A stretch of 64,000 nucleotides of DNA from Sulfitobacter dubius (GTDB taxonomy: Bacteria; Pseudomonadota; Alphaproteobacteria; Rhodobacterales; Rhodobacteraceae): contig NZ_FOPG01000001.1 in NCBI RefSeq assembly GCF_900113435.1, positions 434,001 through 498,000 on the forward strand, written 5' to 3'. Of the stretch, positions 37,838-46,091 are shown in pieces. Position 1 is the stretch's first letter, and each line of letters starts with the position of its first letter. A program made the translations under genes and the position numbers. The notes under the pieces are model-generated. The model was not told where the DNA came from and searched no databases. It saw nothing but the letters and a program-made list of their open reading frames with translations.

Positions 37838-38598
37838 CCTTCGACGCCGACCTGAACGCCTGCGCCGCCATGGTAGAGCGCGCCGACCCGTGGCGCTTTC
37901 GCGCCGCCATGGCCGCCCCCGTCGAGACGCGCAAGCTGCTCTTCCCGCTCTATGCCTTCAACGTCGAGGTTGCCCGTGCGCCTTGGGTCACCCAAGAGGC
38001 GATGATCGCCGAGATGCGCCTGCAATGGTGGCGCGACGCGCTGGAGGAGATTGCCAAGGGCGGTCCCGTCAGGCGTCACGAAGTCACCACGCCGCTGTCC
38101 CGTGCGATTGCGCCGGAGGATGCGGAACTGCTGGATGAACTTGTCGCCGCGCGGCGGTGGGACATCTACAAAGACCCCTTCGAGGATGCTGCGCATTTCG
38201 AGCGCTACATCGACCAGACCGCAGGCCATCTGATGTGGGTCGCCGCACGCCGCCTTGGCGCGACGGAGGAAGCGGTTGTGCGCGATGTGGCCTATGCCAC
38301 CGGCATCGCCGCTTGGCTCTGTGCGATTCCGAATTTGGAAGAGGCGAGCCGTGTGCCGCTGCTCGATGGCACGGCGGAAGGGGTTTCGGCCCTTGCCAAG
38401 GGAGCACTGGACCGCCTGAAGTCAGCGCGGGCCAAACGGGCGCAGATCCCAAAGGCGGCGCGGGCCGCATTGTTGCCTGCCGCCCATGCCGGACCTGTTT
38501 TGCACGCGGCTGTAGCAGACCCGCAAAAGGTCTCCGAAGCAGGCTTGCCTGACCCGCGCCGCCATTTCGCGCTGCGGGCCATGGCGTCGCGCTGGTAG
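37834..38598 (+). CDS. Squalene/phytoene synthase family protein (NDUFAF6-like)
   Basis: 254 residues with the all-helical squalene/phytoene synthase fold (LLFPLYAFNVEVAR, MRLQWWRDALEEI, HLMWVAARRLG). The Asp-rich prenyl-diphosphate motifs of active enzymes are missing: the first is replaced by AFNVEVARAP and the second by CAIPNLEEAS. This matches the NDUFAF6-type branch, in which the mitochondrial member helps assemble respiratory complex I. A non-catalytic or different role is therefore likely. It is the last gene of the cysS operon. Confidence 0.82.
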   Translation: MTFDADLNACAAMVERADPWRFRAAMAAPVETRKLLFPLYAFNVEVARAPWVTQEAMIAEMRLQWWRDALEEIAKGGPVRRHEVTTPLSRAIAPEDAELLDELVAARRWDIYKDPFEDAAHFERYIDQTAGHLMWVAARRLGATEEAVVRDVAYATGIAAWLCAIPNLEEASRVPLLDGTAEGVSALAKGALDRLKSARAKRAQIPKAARAALLPAAHAGPVLHAAVADPQKVSEAGLPDPRRHFALRAMASRW

Positions 38599-38602
38599 GC
38601 GC

Positions 38603-39814
38603 TTAGCTGAGCTGCGTCTCCTTGCGGCTGCGCAGCACCAGCCAGATCAGCGAGCCACCGGCCAGCACCAAGAACGGCACCATGGCGAGGTTCACCGCCG
38701 CCCAGCCTTCCTGCGCCGTGCCGCCCGAACAGTTCATCAAACCGCCTGAAGCGAGCGAGGCGACGGTCACGCCGCCGAACACCAGCAGATCGTTCAGGCC
38801 CTGCATCCGTCCGCGCTCATGCGGCTCATGCGCGCCCGCGAGCATGGTGGTGGCCCCGATGAAGCCAAAGTTCCAGCCCAGCCCCAAAAGGATCAGCGCG
38901 ACAAAGAAGTTGCCTAACTCCACCCCCTGAAGCGCCACCAGGCCAGCGGCGGCAAGGATCGCAATGCCAAGGCCCATGATCCGCTCAACGCCGAAACGGT
39001 TGATAAGATGACCGGTAAAGAACGACGGCGCGAACATCGCCAGCACGTGGCCGGTGACCACATAGCCCGCGTTGTCTTGGCTATATCCGCAGCCGACGAC
39101 GGCGAGCGGGGTTGAGGTCATCACGAGGTTCATCAGCGCATAGGACACCATGGCGCAGATCACCGCGACGGCGATGCGCGGCGTGGTCAAAAGCTCCCAA
39201 CGGCTGCGGCCCTTGGGCGCGTCATGGGCCGGAATTGGCGGCTTGGGGATGTCGATGAAAAGAAACAGCAGCGCGCCGATAAGGTTTACCGCGACCACCG
39301 CCAGATAGGTGCCAAGAAAGGGAACCACGAGGCTGCCAGAGGTCGCCGTGGCAAGCTGCGGCCCGATGATGGCCGAGACCAGACCGCCGGCCATAACGTA
39401 AGAGATCGCCTTGGGTCGGAAGTCATCCGAGGCGGTATCGGCGGCGGCGAAACGGTAAAACCCCTGCGCCGACATGTAGACGCCGGTGAGTAGGGAGCCG
39501 ACCAGAAAGACTGGGAAAGACGCGAGATAGAGCCCATAGGCCGCGACCGCGCCGCCCAATGCTCCGCCCGCAGCCCCCAGAAAAAACCCCGCCCGCCGGC
39601 CAAACCGTTGCATGATGGCCGAAACCGGCGTCGCCGAGAGCATGGAGCCCAGCACGATCATCGAGATCGGCAGCGTTGCCAGACAGACATTGGTCGCCAG
39701 CGACTGACCGGCAAGGCCTCCAACGAGAAAAATCATCGGCATCTGCGCCCCGAGAAAGGCCTGTGCTGCCACCAGCACCGCTACGTTGCGCCGGGCGCGT
39801 CTGTCGTCGATCAT
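38603..39814 (-). CDS. MFS transporter
   Basis: 403 residues and about 12 predicted membrane helices, with the major facilitator loop pattern after helix 2 (IMQRFGRRAGFF). A loop of about 30 residues at the centre (IPAHDAPKGRSRWE) separates two six-helix halves. The substrate is unknown. The start at 39814 has GAGG upstream and removes an 18-codon non-conserved extension. It converges on the phytoene-synthase-like gene (4-base gap) and is divergent from cobK. Confidence 0.88.
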   Translation of the reverse strand: MIDDRRARRNVAVLVAAQAFLGAQMPMIFLVGGLAGQSLATNVCLATLPISMIVLGSMLSATPVSAIMQRFGRRAGFFLGAAGGALGGAVAAYGLYLASFPVFLVGSLLTGVYMSAQGFYRFAAADTASDDFRPKAISYVMAGGLVSAIIGPQLATATSGSLVVPFLGTYLAVVAVNLIGALLFLFIDIPKPPIPAHDAPKGRSRWELLTTPRIAVAVICAMVSYALMNLVMTSTPLAVVGCGYSQDNAGYVVTGHVLAMFAPSFFTGHLINRFGVERIMGLGIAILAAAGLVALQGVELGNFFVALILLGLGWNFGFIGATTMLAGAHEPHERGRMQGLNDLLVFGGVTVASLASGGLMNCSGGTAQEGWAAVNLAMVPFLVLAGGSLIWLVLRSRKETQLS

Positions 39815-39925
39815 GTCTGAATTCCTCACTTCCCGCCAAGGCGTAGCCCTGCCGATGCGTAAGGGCAAGCCCGGCCCCGGTTTTTGCGCCTCCGATCCCG
39901 CTTGCGCCCGGCGGCAAGCTCACCG

Positions 39926-40684
39926 ATGATTGCCCCGATGACCGCCCCGAACCGTCCCTCGCTGAACCTTCTTCTGCTCGCTGGCACTGCCGAGGCGCGG
40001 CAGCTTGGCGTCGCCTTAGCTGAGGCCGGGCACAGGGTCACCGCGTGGCTGACGGAACCGCCGCGCGGGAGCAATCCGATGCCGATGGCGTTTGAGATGC
40101 GCGATGCCACGGATGCAGCGGCCCTGCGGCGCGATATGGCGGGCTTCGATGCGGTGCTCGATCTCAGCCATGGGTTCGATGCGGGGCTAAGCCACTCAGG
40201 TTTTGCCGCCGCCACGGCCATGGGCAAACCCTTCGTCAGCTTTTCGCGGCCTGTCTGGCCTTTGGACAACCCGCTGCTGCAATCGGTGCCCGATGTGACG
40301 ACAGCCGCCCGTGCGGTGCCGCCCGGAGCCCGCGTCTTTGCCGCCACCGGCTGGGCGAGCCTGCCCGCGTTCCTGCCCTTTAAGGGGGCGCGCCTCATGC
40401 TGCGCCAGACCAGCCGCCATGACCGGCCCGCACCCTATGACTTTGTCGACCTGATCTTTGGCGATCCGCCATTCACCGTGGAGAGCGAAACGGCATTGTT
40501 CCGCGACCTCGGCGTCGACCTGCTAATTTGCCGCAACCTCGGCGGGCAGGCCAGCCGTCCTAAGGTCGACGCTGCCCTGTCGCTCGGCTTGCCAGTAATC
40601 GTGATCGACAGACCGCCACTGCCAGAGGGCGCGTCTTGCCTGACCAACCTCGACGCGATGCTGGATTGGGTGGCACGGCTGTGA
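39926..40684 (+). CDS. cobK: Precorrin-6A/cobalt-precorrin-6A reductase
   Basis: About 252 residues. It begins with LLLLAGTAEARQL, typical of CobK/CbiJ, and continues with the LDLSHGFDAG and FVSFSRPVW segments and a C-terminal ICRNLGG...KVDAALSLGLPVIVIDRP. It uses NADPH to reduce the corrin ring during B12 synthesis, which fits a cell that relies on B12-dependent NrdJ. It stands apart from any other cob gene in the window. The start is uncertain: ATGs at 39926 and 39938 are both possible. Its stop overlaps the next GTG. Confidence 0.87.
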   Translation: MIAPMTAPNRPSLNLLLLAGTAEARQLGVALAEAGHRVTAWLTEPPRGSNPMPMAFEMRDATDAAALRRDMAGFDAVLDLSHGFDAGLSHSGFAAATAMGKPFVSFSRPVWPLDNPLLQSVPDVTTAARAVPPGARVFAATGWASLPAFLPFKGARLMLRQTSRHDRPAPYDFVDLIFGDPPFTVESETALFRDLGVDLLICRNLGGQASRPKVDAALSLGLPVIVIDRPPLPEGASCLTNLDAMLDWVARL

Positions 40685-41313
40685 ACCTCGCGCCTCCGAT
40701 CACCTGCGACGCCGAAGTGGCTGAGGGCGCTGCGTGGCTGGCCGAGGCCGAGCCGCGTTTTGCCATGGCGCTTGCACGCACCGGTCCGCTGCCACTACGT
40801 CTGCGCCCACCGGGTTTTGCAGGCCTTCTCGACATCATCGTGGGGCAGCAGGTGAGCGTGGCATCTGCCCGGGCGATCTATGCGCGGCTGGTGGAGGCGG
40901 GGTTGGACCGCCCTGAAAACGTTCTGCACGCGGGCGACGAAGGTCTGCGCGCTGCGGGGCTAAGCCGCCCCAAAGCGCGCTATGTGTTGGCCTTGGCGGA
41001 ACGTGATTTCGATTTTGACGCGCTACATTGCCTGTCCGATGACGACGCCACCGCAGCACTGATCGCCATGCCGGGCATCGGCCCGTGGACCGCGCAGGTC
41101 TATGTGATGTTCTGCCTTGGTCGGCGCGATGTTTTCCCAAGCGGCGATCTGGCGTTGCAAGAAGCCGCGCGGGGGCTGTTTGATCTGCCCGCCCGGCCAA
41201 CGCCAAAAGACCTCACTGCGATGGCCGCCGCATGGTCACCTTGGCGGTCGGTTGCGGCGCGGCTGCTCTTTGCCTACTACCGGGTGTTGAAACAAAAGGA
41301 AGGATTGTCATGA
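40681..41313 (+). CDS. DNA-3-methyladenine glycosylase (HhH-GPD, AlkA-like)
   Basis: 210 residues. The helix-hairpin-helix MPGIGPWTAQVY (about 130-141) and the catalytic Asp156 in SGDLALQ define a base-excision glycosylase for alkylated purines. The N-terminal part has GQQVSVASARAI as in the family. The GTG at 40681 overlaps the cobK stop (GTGA); the longer in-frame opening from 40636 lies inside cobK. It overlaps the esterase gene downstream (ATGA). Confidence 0.9.
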   Translation: MNLAPPITCDAEVAEGAAWLAEAEPRFAMALARTGPLPLRLRPPGFAGLLDIIVGQQVSVASARAIYARLVEAGLDRPENVLHAGDEGLRAAGLSRPKARYVLALAERDFDFDALHCLSDDDATAALIAMPGIGPWTAQVYVMFCLGRRDVFPSGDLALQEAARGLFDLPARPTPKDLTAMAAAWSPWRSVAARLLFAYYRVLKQKEGLS

Positions 41314-41975
41314 CACGGGTTTTGAACGCCGAGCGCCGCGAGCCGGTCTCTGGCACCACACGGTCGGTTGTGGTGTTCCTGCATGGCTATGGGGCCAATG
41401 GCGCTGACCTGCTGGGCCTCGCCGATCCGCTGAGCGAGCATCTGCCGGATACGCTGTTCATCGCTCCCGACGCGCCCGAAGCCTGCGCAGGTGCGCCGAT
41501 GGGGTTCCAGTGGTTCCCGATTCCGTGGATCGACGGATCATCCGAAGAGGAATCGATGCGCGGCATGATGAGCGCTGTCGAAGACCTCGACGCCTTCCTC
41601 GACGCGCTGATGGTGGACGAAGATGTGCTGCCTGAACAGGTCGTGCTGTTCGGCTTTTCCCAAGGCACGATGATGTCGCTGCATGTGGCCCCGCGTCGTG
41701 AGGATGCGGTGGCGGGCATCGTGGCTTTCTCGGGGCGTCTGCTCAACCCCGAAGCGCTGGCCGAAGAGGCGCGGGTGAAGCCGCCGGTGCTGCTGGTCCA
41801 TGGCGATGCCGATGACGTGGTGCCGCCGCAATCCCTGCCGCAGGCCGCCGAAGCGCTGCAAGAGGCGGGGTGGCAGGACGTTTACGCCCATGTGATGAAG
41901 GGCACCGGCCATGGCATCGCGCCGGATGGGCTAAGCGTGGCGCTTGCCTTCATGCGCGACAAATTGGGGCTTTAA
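41310..41975 (+). CDS. Alpha/beta hydrolase, carboxylesterase/phospholipase type
   Basis: 221 residues. The nucleophile elbow GFSQG (Ser117), LHGYGANG oxyanion region (24-31), Asp in HGDADDVVP and His in GTGHGIAPDG complete the triad. This is the small esterase family that includes YpfH and acyl-protein thioesterase-like enzymes. It begins in the stop of the glycosylase gene (ATGA) and its 3' end overlaps the convergent VOC gene by 4 bases. Confidence 0.9.
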   Translation: MTRVLNAERREPVSGTTRSVVVFLHGYGANGADLLGLADPLSEHLPDTLFIAPDAPEACAGAPMGFQWFPIPWIDGSSEEESMRGMMSAVEDLDAFLDALMVDEDVLPEQVVLFGFSQGTMMSLHVAPRREDAVAGIVAFSGRLLNPEALAEEARVKPPVLLVHGDADDVVPPQSLPQAAEALQEAGWQDVYAHVMKGTGHGIAPDGLSVALAFMRDKLGL

Positions 41976-42415
41976 CCCTTCATCTCGTCCCAGAGCCAGG
42001 GTTCGGCGAGTTCAACCGAATTGCCAGCGGGGTCGCGCACATAGAGCGAGCGCGCCCCGTTGGGCCAATCAAAGCTGGTGTCGATCTCGACCCCGGCGGC
42101 CCGTAGCCGGGTTTCCATCGCGGCGATCTCTTCACGGTTCATTGCAAAGCAAATATGCCCCGGCCGCCGCGCCCCATGGGGTGGCACCGGCATCTGCGGG
42201 TTGCCGGGCGGCTGCGCCGTCGCTGTGGGGTTGAAGATCAGCAGCACCGATGGCCCAAGCGCAAAGAACATATGCCGTCCCGATACCTCTTGGAACAATT
42301 GTAAGCCCAAGTGATCGCGGTAGAACTGTCGCGCGGCATCCAGATCATCGACATAAAGCGCGGCTTCAAGCAGCGCTTGTGGGGCGGGGGCATCGGGCAG
42401 GGACTTATCTGTCAT
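41972..42415 (-). CDS. VOC family (glyoxalase/bleomycin resistance-like) protein
   Basis: 147 residues. A single vicinal oxygen chelate domain: ALYVDDLDAARQFYRDHLG, then HICFAMNREEIAAME and the end LYVRDPAGNSVELAEP with the metal-binding Glu. The enzymatic role is unknown. The ribosome binding site is weak. It is divergent from the HNH gene. Confidence 0.87.
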   Translation of the reverse strand: MTDKSLPDAPAPQALLEAALYVDDLDAARQFYRDHLGLQLFQEVSGRHMFFALGPSVLLIFNPTATAQPPGNPQMPVPPHGARRPGHICFAMNREEIAAMETRLRAAGVEIDTSFDWPNGARSLYVRDPAGNSVELAEPWLWDEMKG

Positions 42416-42561
42416 GCAATAAGGTTAACAGACTCTGCCTATCAGTCACGCATCTGTCGTACTTGGCTGGCAAAACCGGCGACATCTAGTGGTTCACCTT
42501 TGTCTTGCCAGAGCGAAACCGCGAGATATAGTGAAGAGAAACGGGCAGAGGACGCGACCAG

Positions 42562-43146
42562 ATGGACGGCGATTTCAGGACCGAATTTACCCGCCAACCG
42601 GCGGCTTTGAAACACCGCCCTGCGCTGGTGCTTAACGCGGATTACCGACCTTTATCCTATTACCCGCTGTCGCTTTGGCCTTGGCAAGAAGCCGTCAAAG
42701 CCAAATGGCTCGACCGGGTTGAAATCGTCGCCGAATATGACGAAGTGGTGCGCAGCCCCTCGACAGTGATTAGGATACCGTCGGTTGTCGTTCTAAAAGA
42801 CTATGTCAAACCTCAAAAGCGCGTGGCCTTCACGCGCTTTAATTTATTTCTGAGGGATGAATTCCGCTGCCAATACTGCGGCGCGAAGGGGGATCTGACC
42901 TTTGATCATGTGGTGCCCCGCGCCGCCGGTGGGGTGACAAGCTGGCAAAACGTGGTGGCGGCCTGTAGCCCCTGCAACCTGCGCAAAGGCTCGCGGCCCC
43001 TGCACCGCACGGGCCTTGCCCTGCGCAAGCCGCCGCGCCAACCCGCCGCGGAAGAGCTGCGCAACATGGGGCGCAAATTCCCGCCCGGCCACCTGCATGA
43101 AAGCTGGATGGATTTCCTCTATTGGGATGCCGAGTTGGAGGCCTGA
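42562..43146 (+). CDS. HNH endonuclease family protein
   Basis: 194 residues. The HNH core is intact: CQYCG (Cys103, Cys106), FDHVVPRAAGG (115-123) and CSPCNLRKG (Cys135, Cys138). The N-terminal LVLNADYRPLSYYPLSLWPW is typical of a widespread stand-alone HNH family of unknown role. No restriction or phage gene is adjacent, so a housekeeping function is likely. It ends 2 bases from the convergent xth gene. Confidence 0.92.
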   Translation: MDGDFRTEFTRQPAALKHRPALVLNADYRPLSYYPLSLWPWQEAVKAKWLDRVEIVAEYDEVVRSPSTVIRIPSVVVLKDYVKPQKRVAFTRFNLFLRDEFRCQYCGAKGDLTFDHVVPRAAGGVTSWQNVVAACSPCNLRKGSRPLHRTGLALRKPPRQPAAEELRNMGRKFPPGHLHESWMDFLYWDAELEA

Positions 43147-43148
43147 CC

Positions 43149-43931
43149 TCAGATATCCAGTTCCACCCAGATCGGCACGTGATCGGATGGCTTGTCGCGC
43201 CCGCGCACGTCGCGGTCGATCTGGCAATCGCGCAGCCGGTCCGCCACGGTGGGGGATAATAGGAAGTGGTCGATGCGGATACCGTTGTTGCGGTTCCACG
43301 CCCCGGCCTGATAATCCCAAAAGGAGTAATGCCCCGGCCCTTGGGTGCGCGCCCGGAAGGCGTCCGTGAGCCCCAGGTTCACAAGCCGACGCCATGCGGC
43401 GCGGGACTCGGGGCGGAACAGGGCATCTTCGCGCCAACTGTCGGGTTTGGCGGCGTCTTCGGCCTGCGGGATGATGTTGTAATCGCCCGCCATGAGGAAG
43501 GGCGTTTCTTCAGCCAGCAGCGCCTCGGCGCGGGCTTGAAGCCGCGCCATCCACGCGAGTTTGTATTCATACTTTGGCCCCGGCACCGGGTTGCCGTTGG
43601 GCAGGTAGAGCCCGCAGACCCGAAGCGCCAAATCGTCGCCCACGACCGTGGCCTCAATCCAGCGGGCCTGATCGTCTTCGTCGTCGCCCGGCAGGCCACG
43701 GGTCACATCCTCCAGCGGCAGCTTCGACAGGATCGCCACGCCGTTGAAAGACTTCTGTCCGTGGGTTTCGACGTTATAGCCGCGCTCTTCTAGCATTTCG
43801 CGGGGGAAAGCCTCGTCGACCGACTTGATCTCTTGCAGCACGACAACGTCCGGCTGCGCCTCGTCAAGCCAGTCGGGAAGGGCCGCCGCGCGGGCCTTGA
43901 TACCGTTGATGTTGAAACTCGCGATCTTCAT
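43149..43931 (-). CDS. xth: Exodeoxyribonuclease III
   Basis: 260 residues. An AP endonuclease and 3'-5' exonuclease of base-excision repair. EEP motifs are complete: FNINGIKAR, LQEIKS, GLYLPNGNP, GDYNIIP and the final SDHVPIW. GGGGGCC precedes the ATG at 43931. It probably acts after glycosylases such as Ung and the AlkA-like protein encoded nearby. Confidence 0.95.
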   Translation of the reverse strand: MKIASFNINGIKARAAALPDWLDEAQPDVVVLQEIKSVDEAFPREMLEERGYNVETHGQKSFNGVAILSKLPLEDVTRGLPGDDEDDQARWIEATVVGDDLALRVCGLYLPNGNPVPGPKYEYKLAWMARLQARAEALLAEETPFLMAGDYNIIPQAEDAAKPDSWREDALFRPESRAAWRRLVNLGLTDAFRARTQGPGHYSFWDYQAGAWNRNNGIRIDHFLLSPTVADRLRDCQIDRDVRGRDKPSDHVPIWVELDI

Positions 43932-44278
43932 ATCCGGCCCCCTTAAGATGTCCGACTGCTATCGCGCAAATGGCATCGCGGAGCAAGGGGAAGGCTTGCG
44001 CGTTTAGGGTGATTCGACAGGGATTGTTTCCACTAATAAGGGAATTACGGGAACATGTAATCCCTCTTTGTCATGAGACAGCTCTGTGGATCGATCTTTT
44101 TCTGCCCAGCATCAATGAAGGAAAAGCGATCCAAGCGGAGGTACTGCGCAGTGTACCTAATGTGGATAAATCTTTCAGGACAAAGACTTAGACGGAAATC
44201 AGTTGGCGAAACAATTTTAAAGTGCATCAGTGTAGGAGCTGCACGGTTAAATGGTAATTTGCTCGAAAGGACTTCGAT
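43932..44278. other. Regulatory-looking region upstream of the repeat-protein gene
   Basis: About 350 bases. It contains an imperfect dyad at 44040-44064 (GGGAATTAC / GTAATCCC), a 20-base dyad at 44139-44158, AT-rich DNA from 44160 onward with promoter potential, and an AAAGGA ribosome binding site at about 44266. No gene is supported. Confidence 0.5.
44139..44158. promoter_or_regulatory. 20-base dyad, candidate operator of the repeat-protein unit
   Basis: AGGTACTGCGCAGTGTACCT has perfect 6-base arms (AGGTAC/GTACCT) and an inner near-palindrome. It lies 120 bases upstream of the 44279 start. The size is like a LuxR-type site, but the CTG-N10-CAG pattern is absent. Confidence 0.4.
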
Positions 44279-44542
44279 ATGACTACGACTACCGCAACAG
44301 TTTTCTCCCCACTACCGGCACCTATGGAGGACGACAACCTGATGACACTTGGCGCGGGAATTTGGCTTTTCACTACGGGCCTTAATCGAGTGGGCAGCGA
44401 CATGCTCATGGGTGACGGGGTGGAACTGTTCACCACTGGGTTACAACAAAACACCGGAACCATCGCGCAGGGGGCGGAGGTGGGCCTCTTCACCACTGGG
44501 CTTTCCGTCTCAGAGGCGCAGGTGCTGCCATTTGGCGCCTGA
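44279..44542 (+). CDS. Unknown protein of three 20-residue LFTTGL repeats
   Basis: 87 residues that I cannot assign to a function. After a low-complexity Thr/Pro start there are three tandem repeats of exactly 20 residues, with LFTTGL at 30-35, 50-55 and 70-75 and a G-x-G/E element five residues before each. At the DNA level TTCACCACTGGG is identical in copies 2 and 3. There is no signal peptide, Cys or membrane segment. A regular 20-residue period could form a small beta-solenoid; a multi-core peptide precursor is a less likely idea. AAAGGA lies upstream, and the partner gene follows after a hairpin. Probably Rhodobacterales-restricted. Confidence 0.75.
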   Translation: MTTTTATVFSPLPAPMEDDNLMTLGAGIWLFTTGLNRVGSDMLMGDGVELFTTGLQQNTGTIAQGAEVGLFTTGLSVSEAQVLPFGA

Positions 44543-44552
44543 AACCTGATAA

Positions 44553-44576
44553 AGCGGGCGGATTTCACCGCCCGCT
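44553..44576 (+). terminator. Intercistronic hairpin between the repeat protein and its partner
   Basis: AGCGGGCGG-ATTTCA-CCGCCCGCT: a perfect 9-bp stem in the 56-base gap, without a T run. It would act as a partial terminator or an mRNA 3' stabiliser, letting the first gene be expressed more than the second. Confidence 0.6.
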
Positions 44577-44598
44577 GTCCCTTGTTGGAGGCCATCTA

Positions 44599-45657
44599 AT
44601 GACCAACGTTGTTCTGCTCAAGCCCGAAGTAAATTCCGACATGGCAACCCGAAGAACGCGACTGATCCGCGCCTTTGCCAGCGAACGCCGTCAGCAGGGG
44701 GATGTCTTTTGGTTAAAGGAAAACGCCGAATTACTGGGGGTGCTGGCAAGTACAGGGGTCGCATTGGATGCCGAGGCGCTCAAGCCGCTTATCACCTTCC
44801 ATTCAAAGAGCCGCAACATGCTCCGCGATTTCCCGCAGTACTACCGTTTTATCCTGTCGCTCTGCCTCGACCTCGAAGAGCTTGGCTTGCCGGAACTTCA
44901 CGGGGCGGCCCTCTGCGATGAGGTTGCCCGCGCGGGCCTAGAGGGCGCAGAACTTTCCGATCTACAACGTGCTGAAGCACGCCGGCTGTTGCGTCGCCGC
45001 GCTGTCGGGCCGCGAGTCGGTGAGGGTGCGCTTGGCGAGCGGTTGCATAACTTTATTACCCGCAGCGCCACCTTCGCCATGCCCAACCGAAAGGCCGCGT
45101 ATGAGCTCACACATATTGTCTACTATCTCTCGGACTATGGCCGCCGGGACCCGAACTTGTCAGAAAAGGCTCTGCTGAGTTTGCAGTTCACCGGGCTGCT
45201 CGCTTTTCTTGACCAAGATATGGATCTGCTCGCCGAAGTCTGCGCCGCGCTGCGATTTGCCGGGGTGGCTCCAGCGAGGTCGTGGGAGAACTTCGTGGCG
45301 GATTGCCACCGTGCCTTTCGCATTCAGGTGGATATGAATGCCCCTGTGCAAGACGATTACCATCAATGGCTCGTCACGGGTTGGGCCATGCAAATCGCGG
45401 GCCGCCCCCCGCACCCGCAGCACATGTCCGATGGGGCGCTGCGGTTTAAATGCTGTTCCCTAGGGCAGGGGGCGCTGCGGCCCTTGGTGGCATGTATGAG
45501 TGATATGGGGGCGCAGCGCAGCGCAGATTGGGGGCATATGCGCCCGCATGTTCTGTCTTATCTTGGGCCAGAAAGCCACGCGGTCTTACTCGCGGCTGAG
45601 CAATCTGGCCCGCATTTCGAAGAATTCTTTGATGGGTTTGCACGGGCGCGCGGTTAG
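44599..45657 (+). CDS. Unknown 352-residue helical protein, partner of the repeat protein
   Basis: I do not recognise a characterised family. The protein is soluble, almost all helical and has no signal peptide. It contains motifs such as DVFWLKENAELL, FPQYYRFILSLCLDLEELGLP, SDLQRAEARRLL, YELTHIVYYLSDYGRRDP and CAALRFAGVAP. The repeated 'Leu-rich helix, small loop' layout resembles an alpha-alpha repeat. TTGGAGG lies seven bases before the ATG. It is downstream of the repeat-protein gene on the same strand. I have a memory of a Rhodobacterales domain of unknown function like this but cannot confirm its number. Confidence 0.75.
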   Translation: MTNVVLLKPEVNSDMATRRTRLIRAFASERRQQGDVFWLKENAELLGVLASTGVALDAEALKPLITFHSKSRNMLRDFPQYYRFILSLCLDLEELGLPELHGAALCDEVARAGLEGAELSDLQRAEARRLLRRRAVGPRVGEGALGERLHNFITRSATFAMPNRKAAYELTHIVYYLSDYGRRDPNLSEKALLSLQFTGLLAFLDQDMDLLAEVCAALRFAGVAPARSWENFVADCHRAFRIQVDMNAPVQDDYHQWLVTGWAMQIAGRPPHPQHMSDGALRFKCCSLGQGALRPLVACMSDMGAQRSADWGHMRPHVLSYLGPESHAVLLAAEQSGPHFEEFFDGFARARG

Positions 45658-45672
45658 ACGCGCCCGGAAAGC

Positions 45673-45996
45673 TTACATCGAGAAAGATGTGCCGCAGCCG
45701 CAGGCCGCAGTCGCATTGGGGTTCTCAATCGTGAACCGCGCGCCGATCAGTTCTTCGGTGAAGTCGATCACCGCGTCGGCCAGAAACGGCAGGGACACGC
45801 TATCGACCACCACTTTTTGACCACTGCCTTCCAAAACGAGGTCATCCTCGGCAGGTTCGTCCAGTGCGATGTCATACTGAAACCCCGAGCAGCCGCCGCC
45901 TTCGACAGCGATGCGCAGGGCTTTGCCTTCGTCGGCGGCCCCGATCTCAGCGAGGCGTTCAAAGGCGCGGGGGGTGACTTTGGGGGGCAGGTTCAT
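45673..45996 (-). CDS. erpA: Iron-sulfur cluster insertion protein ErpA/IscA
   Basis: 107 residues. A-type Fe-S carrier with the three conserved cysteines in GGGCSGFQY and the C-terminal ACGCGTSF. It delivers clusters to apoproteins. The start MNLPPKVTPRAF at 45996 has GGAG seven bases upstream; longer in-frame openings (to 46014 and 46092) are less likely. It is divergent from dgt with about 95 bases between. Confidence 0.92.
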   Translation of the reverse strand: MNLPPKVTPRAFERLAEIGAADEGKALRIAVEGGGCSGFQYDIALDEPAEDDLVLEGSGQKVVVDSVSLPFLADAVIDFTEELIGARFTIENPNATAACGCGTSFSM

Positions 45997-46091
45997 CTGC
46001 GGGCTCCGATGCATCGGTTTTCTTTCGCGTTCCCTTAACATATAGAAACCACAAGGACAGGTCACAAGGACCGCAAGAAGGACCAGCCGCA

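Noticed and set aside
44139-44158. Identification of the dyad as a LuxR-type lux box
   Set aside because: It lacks the CTG-N10-CAG pattern and no luxI or luxR gene is in the window; kept only as an unassigned dyad.
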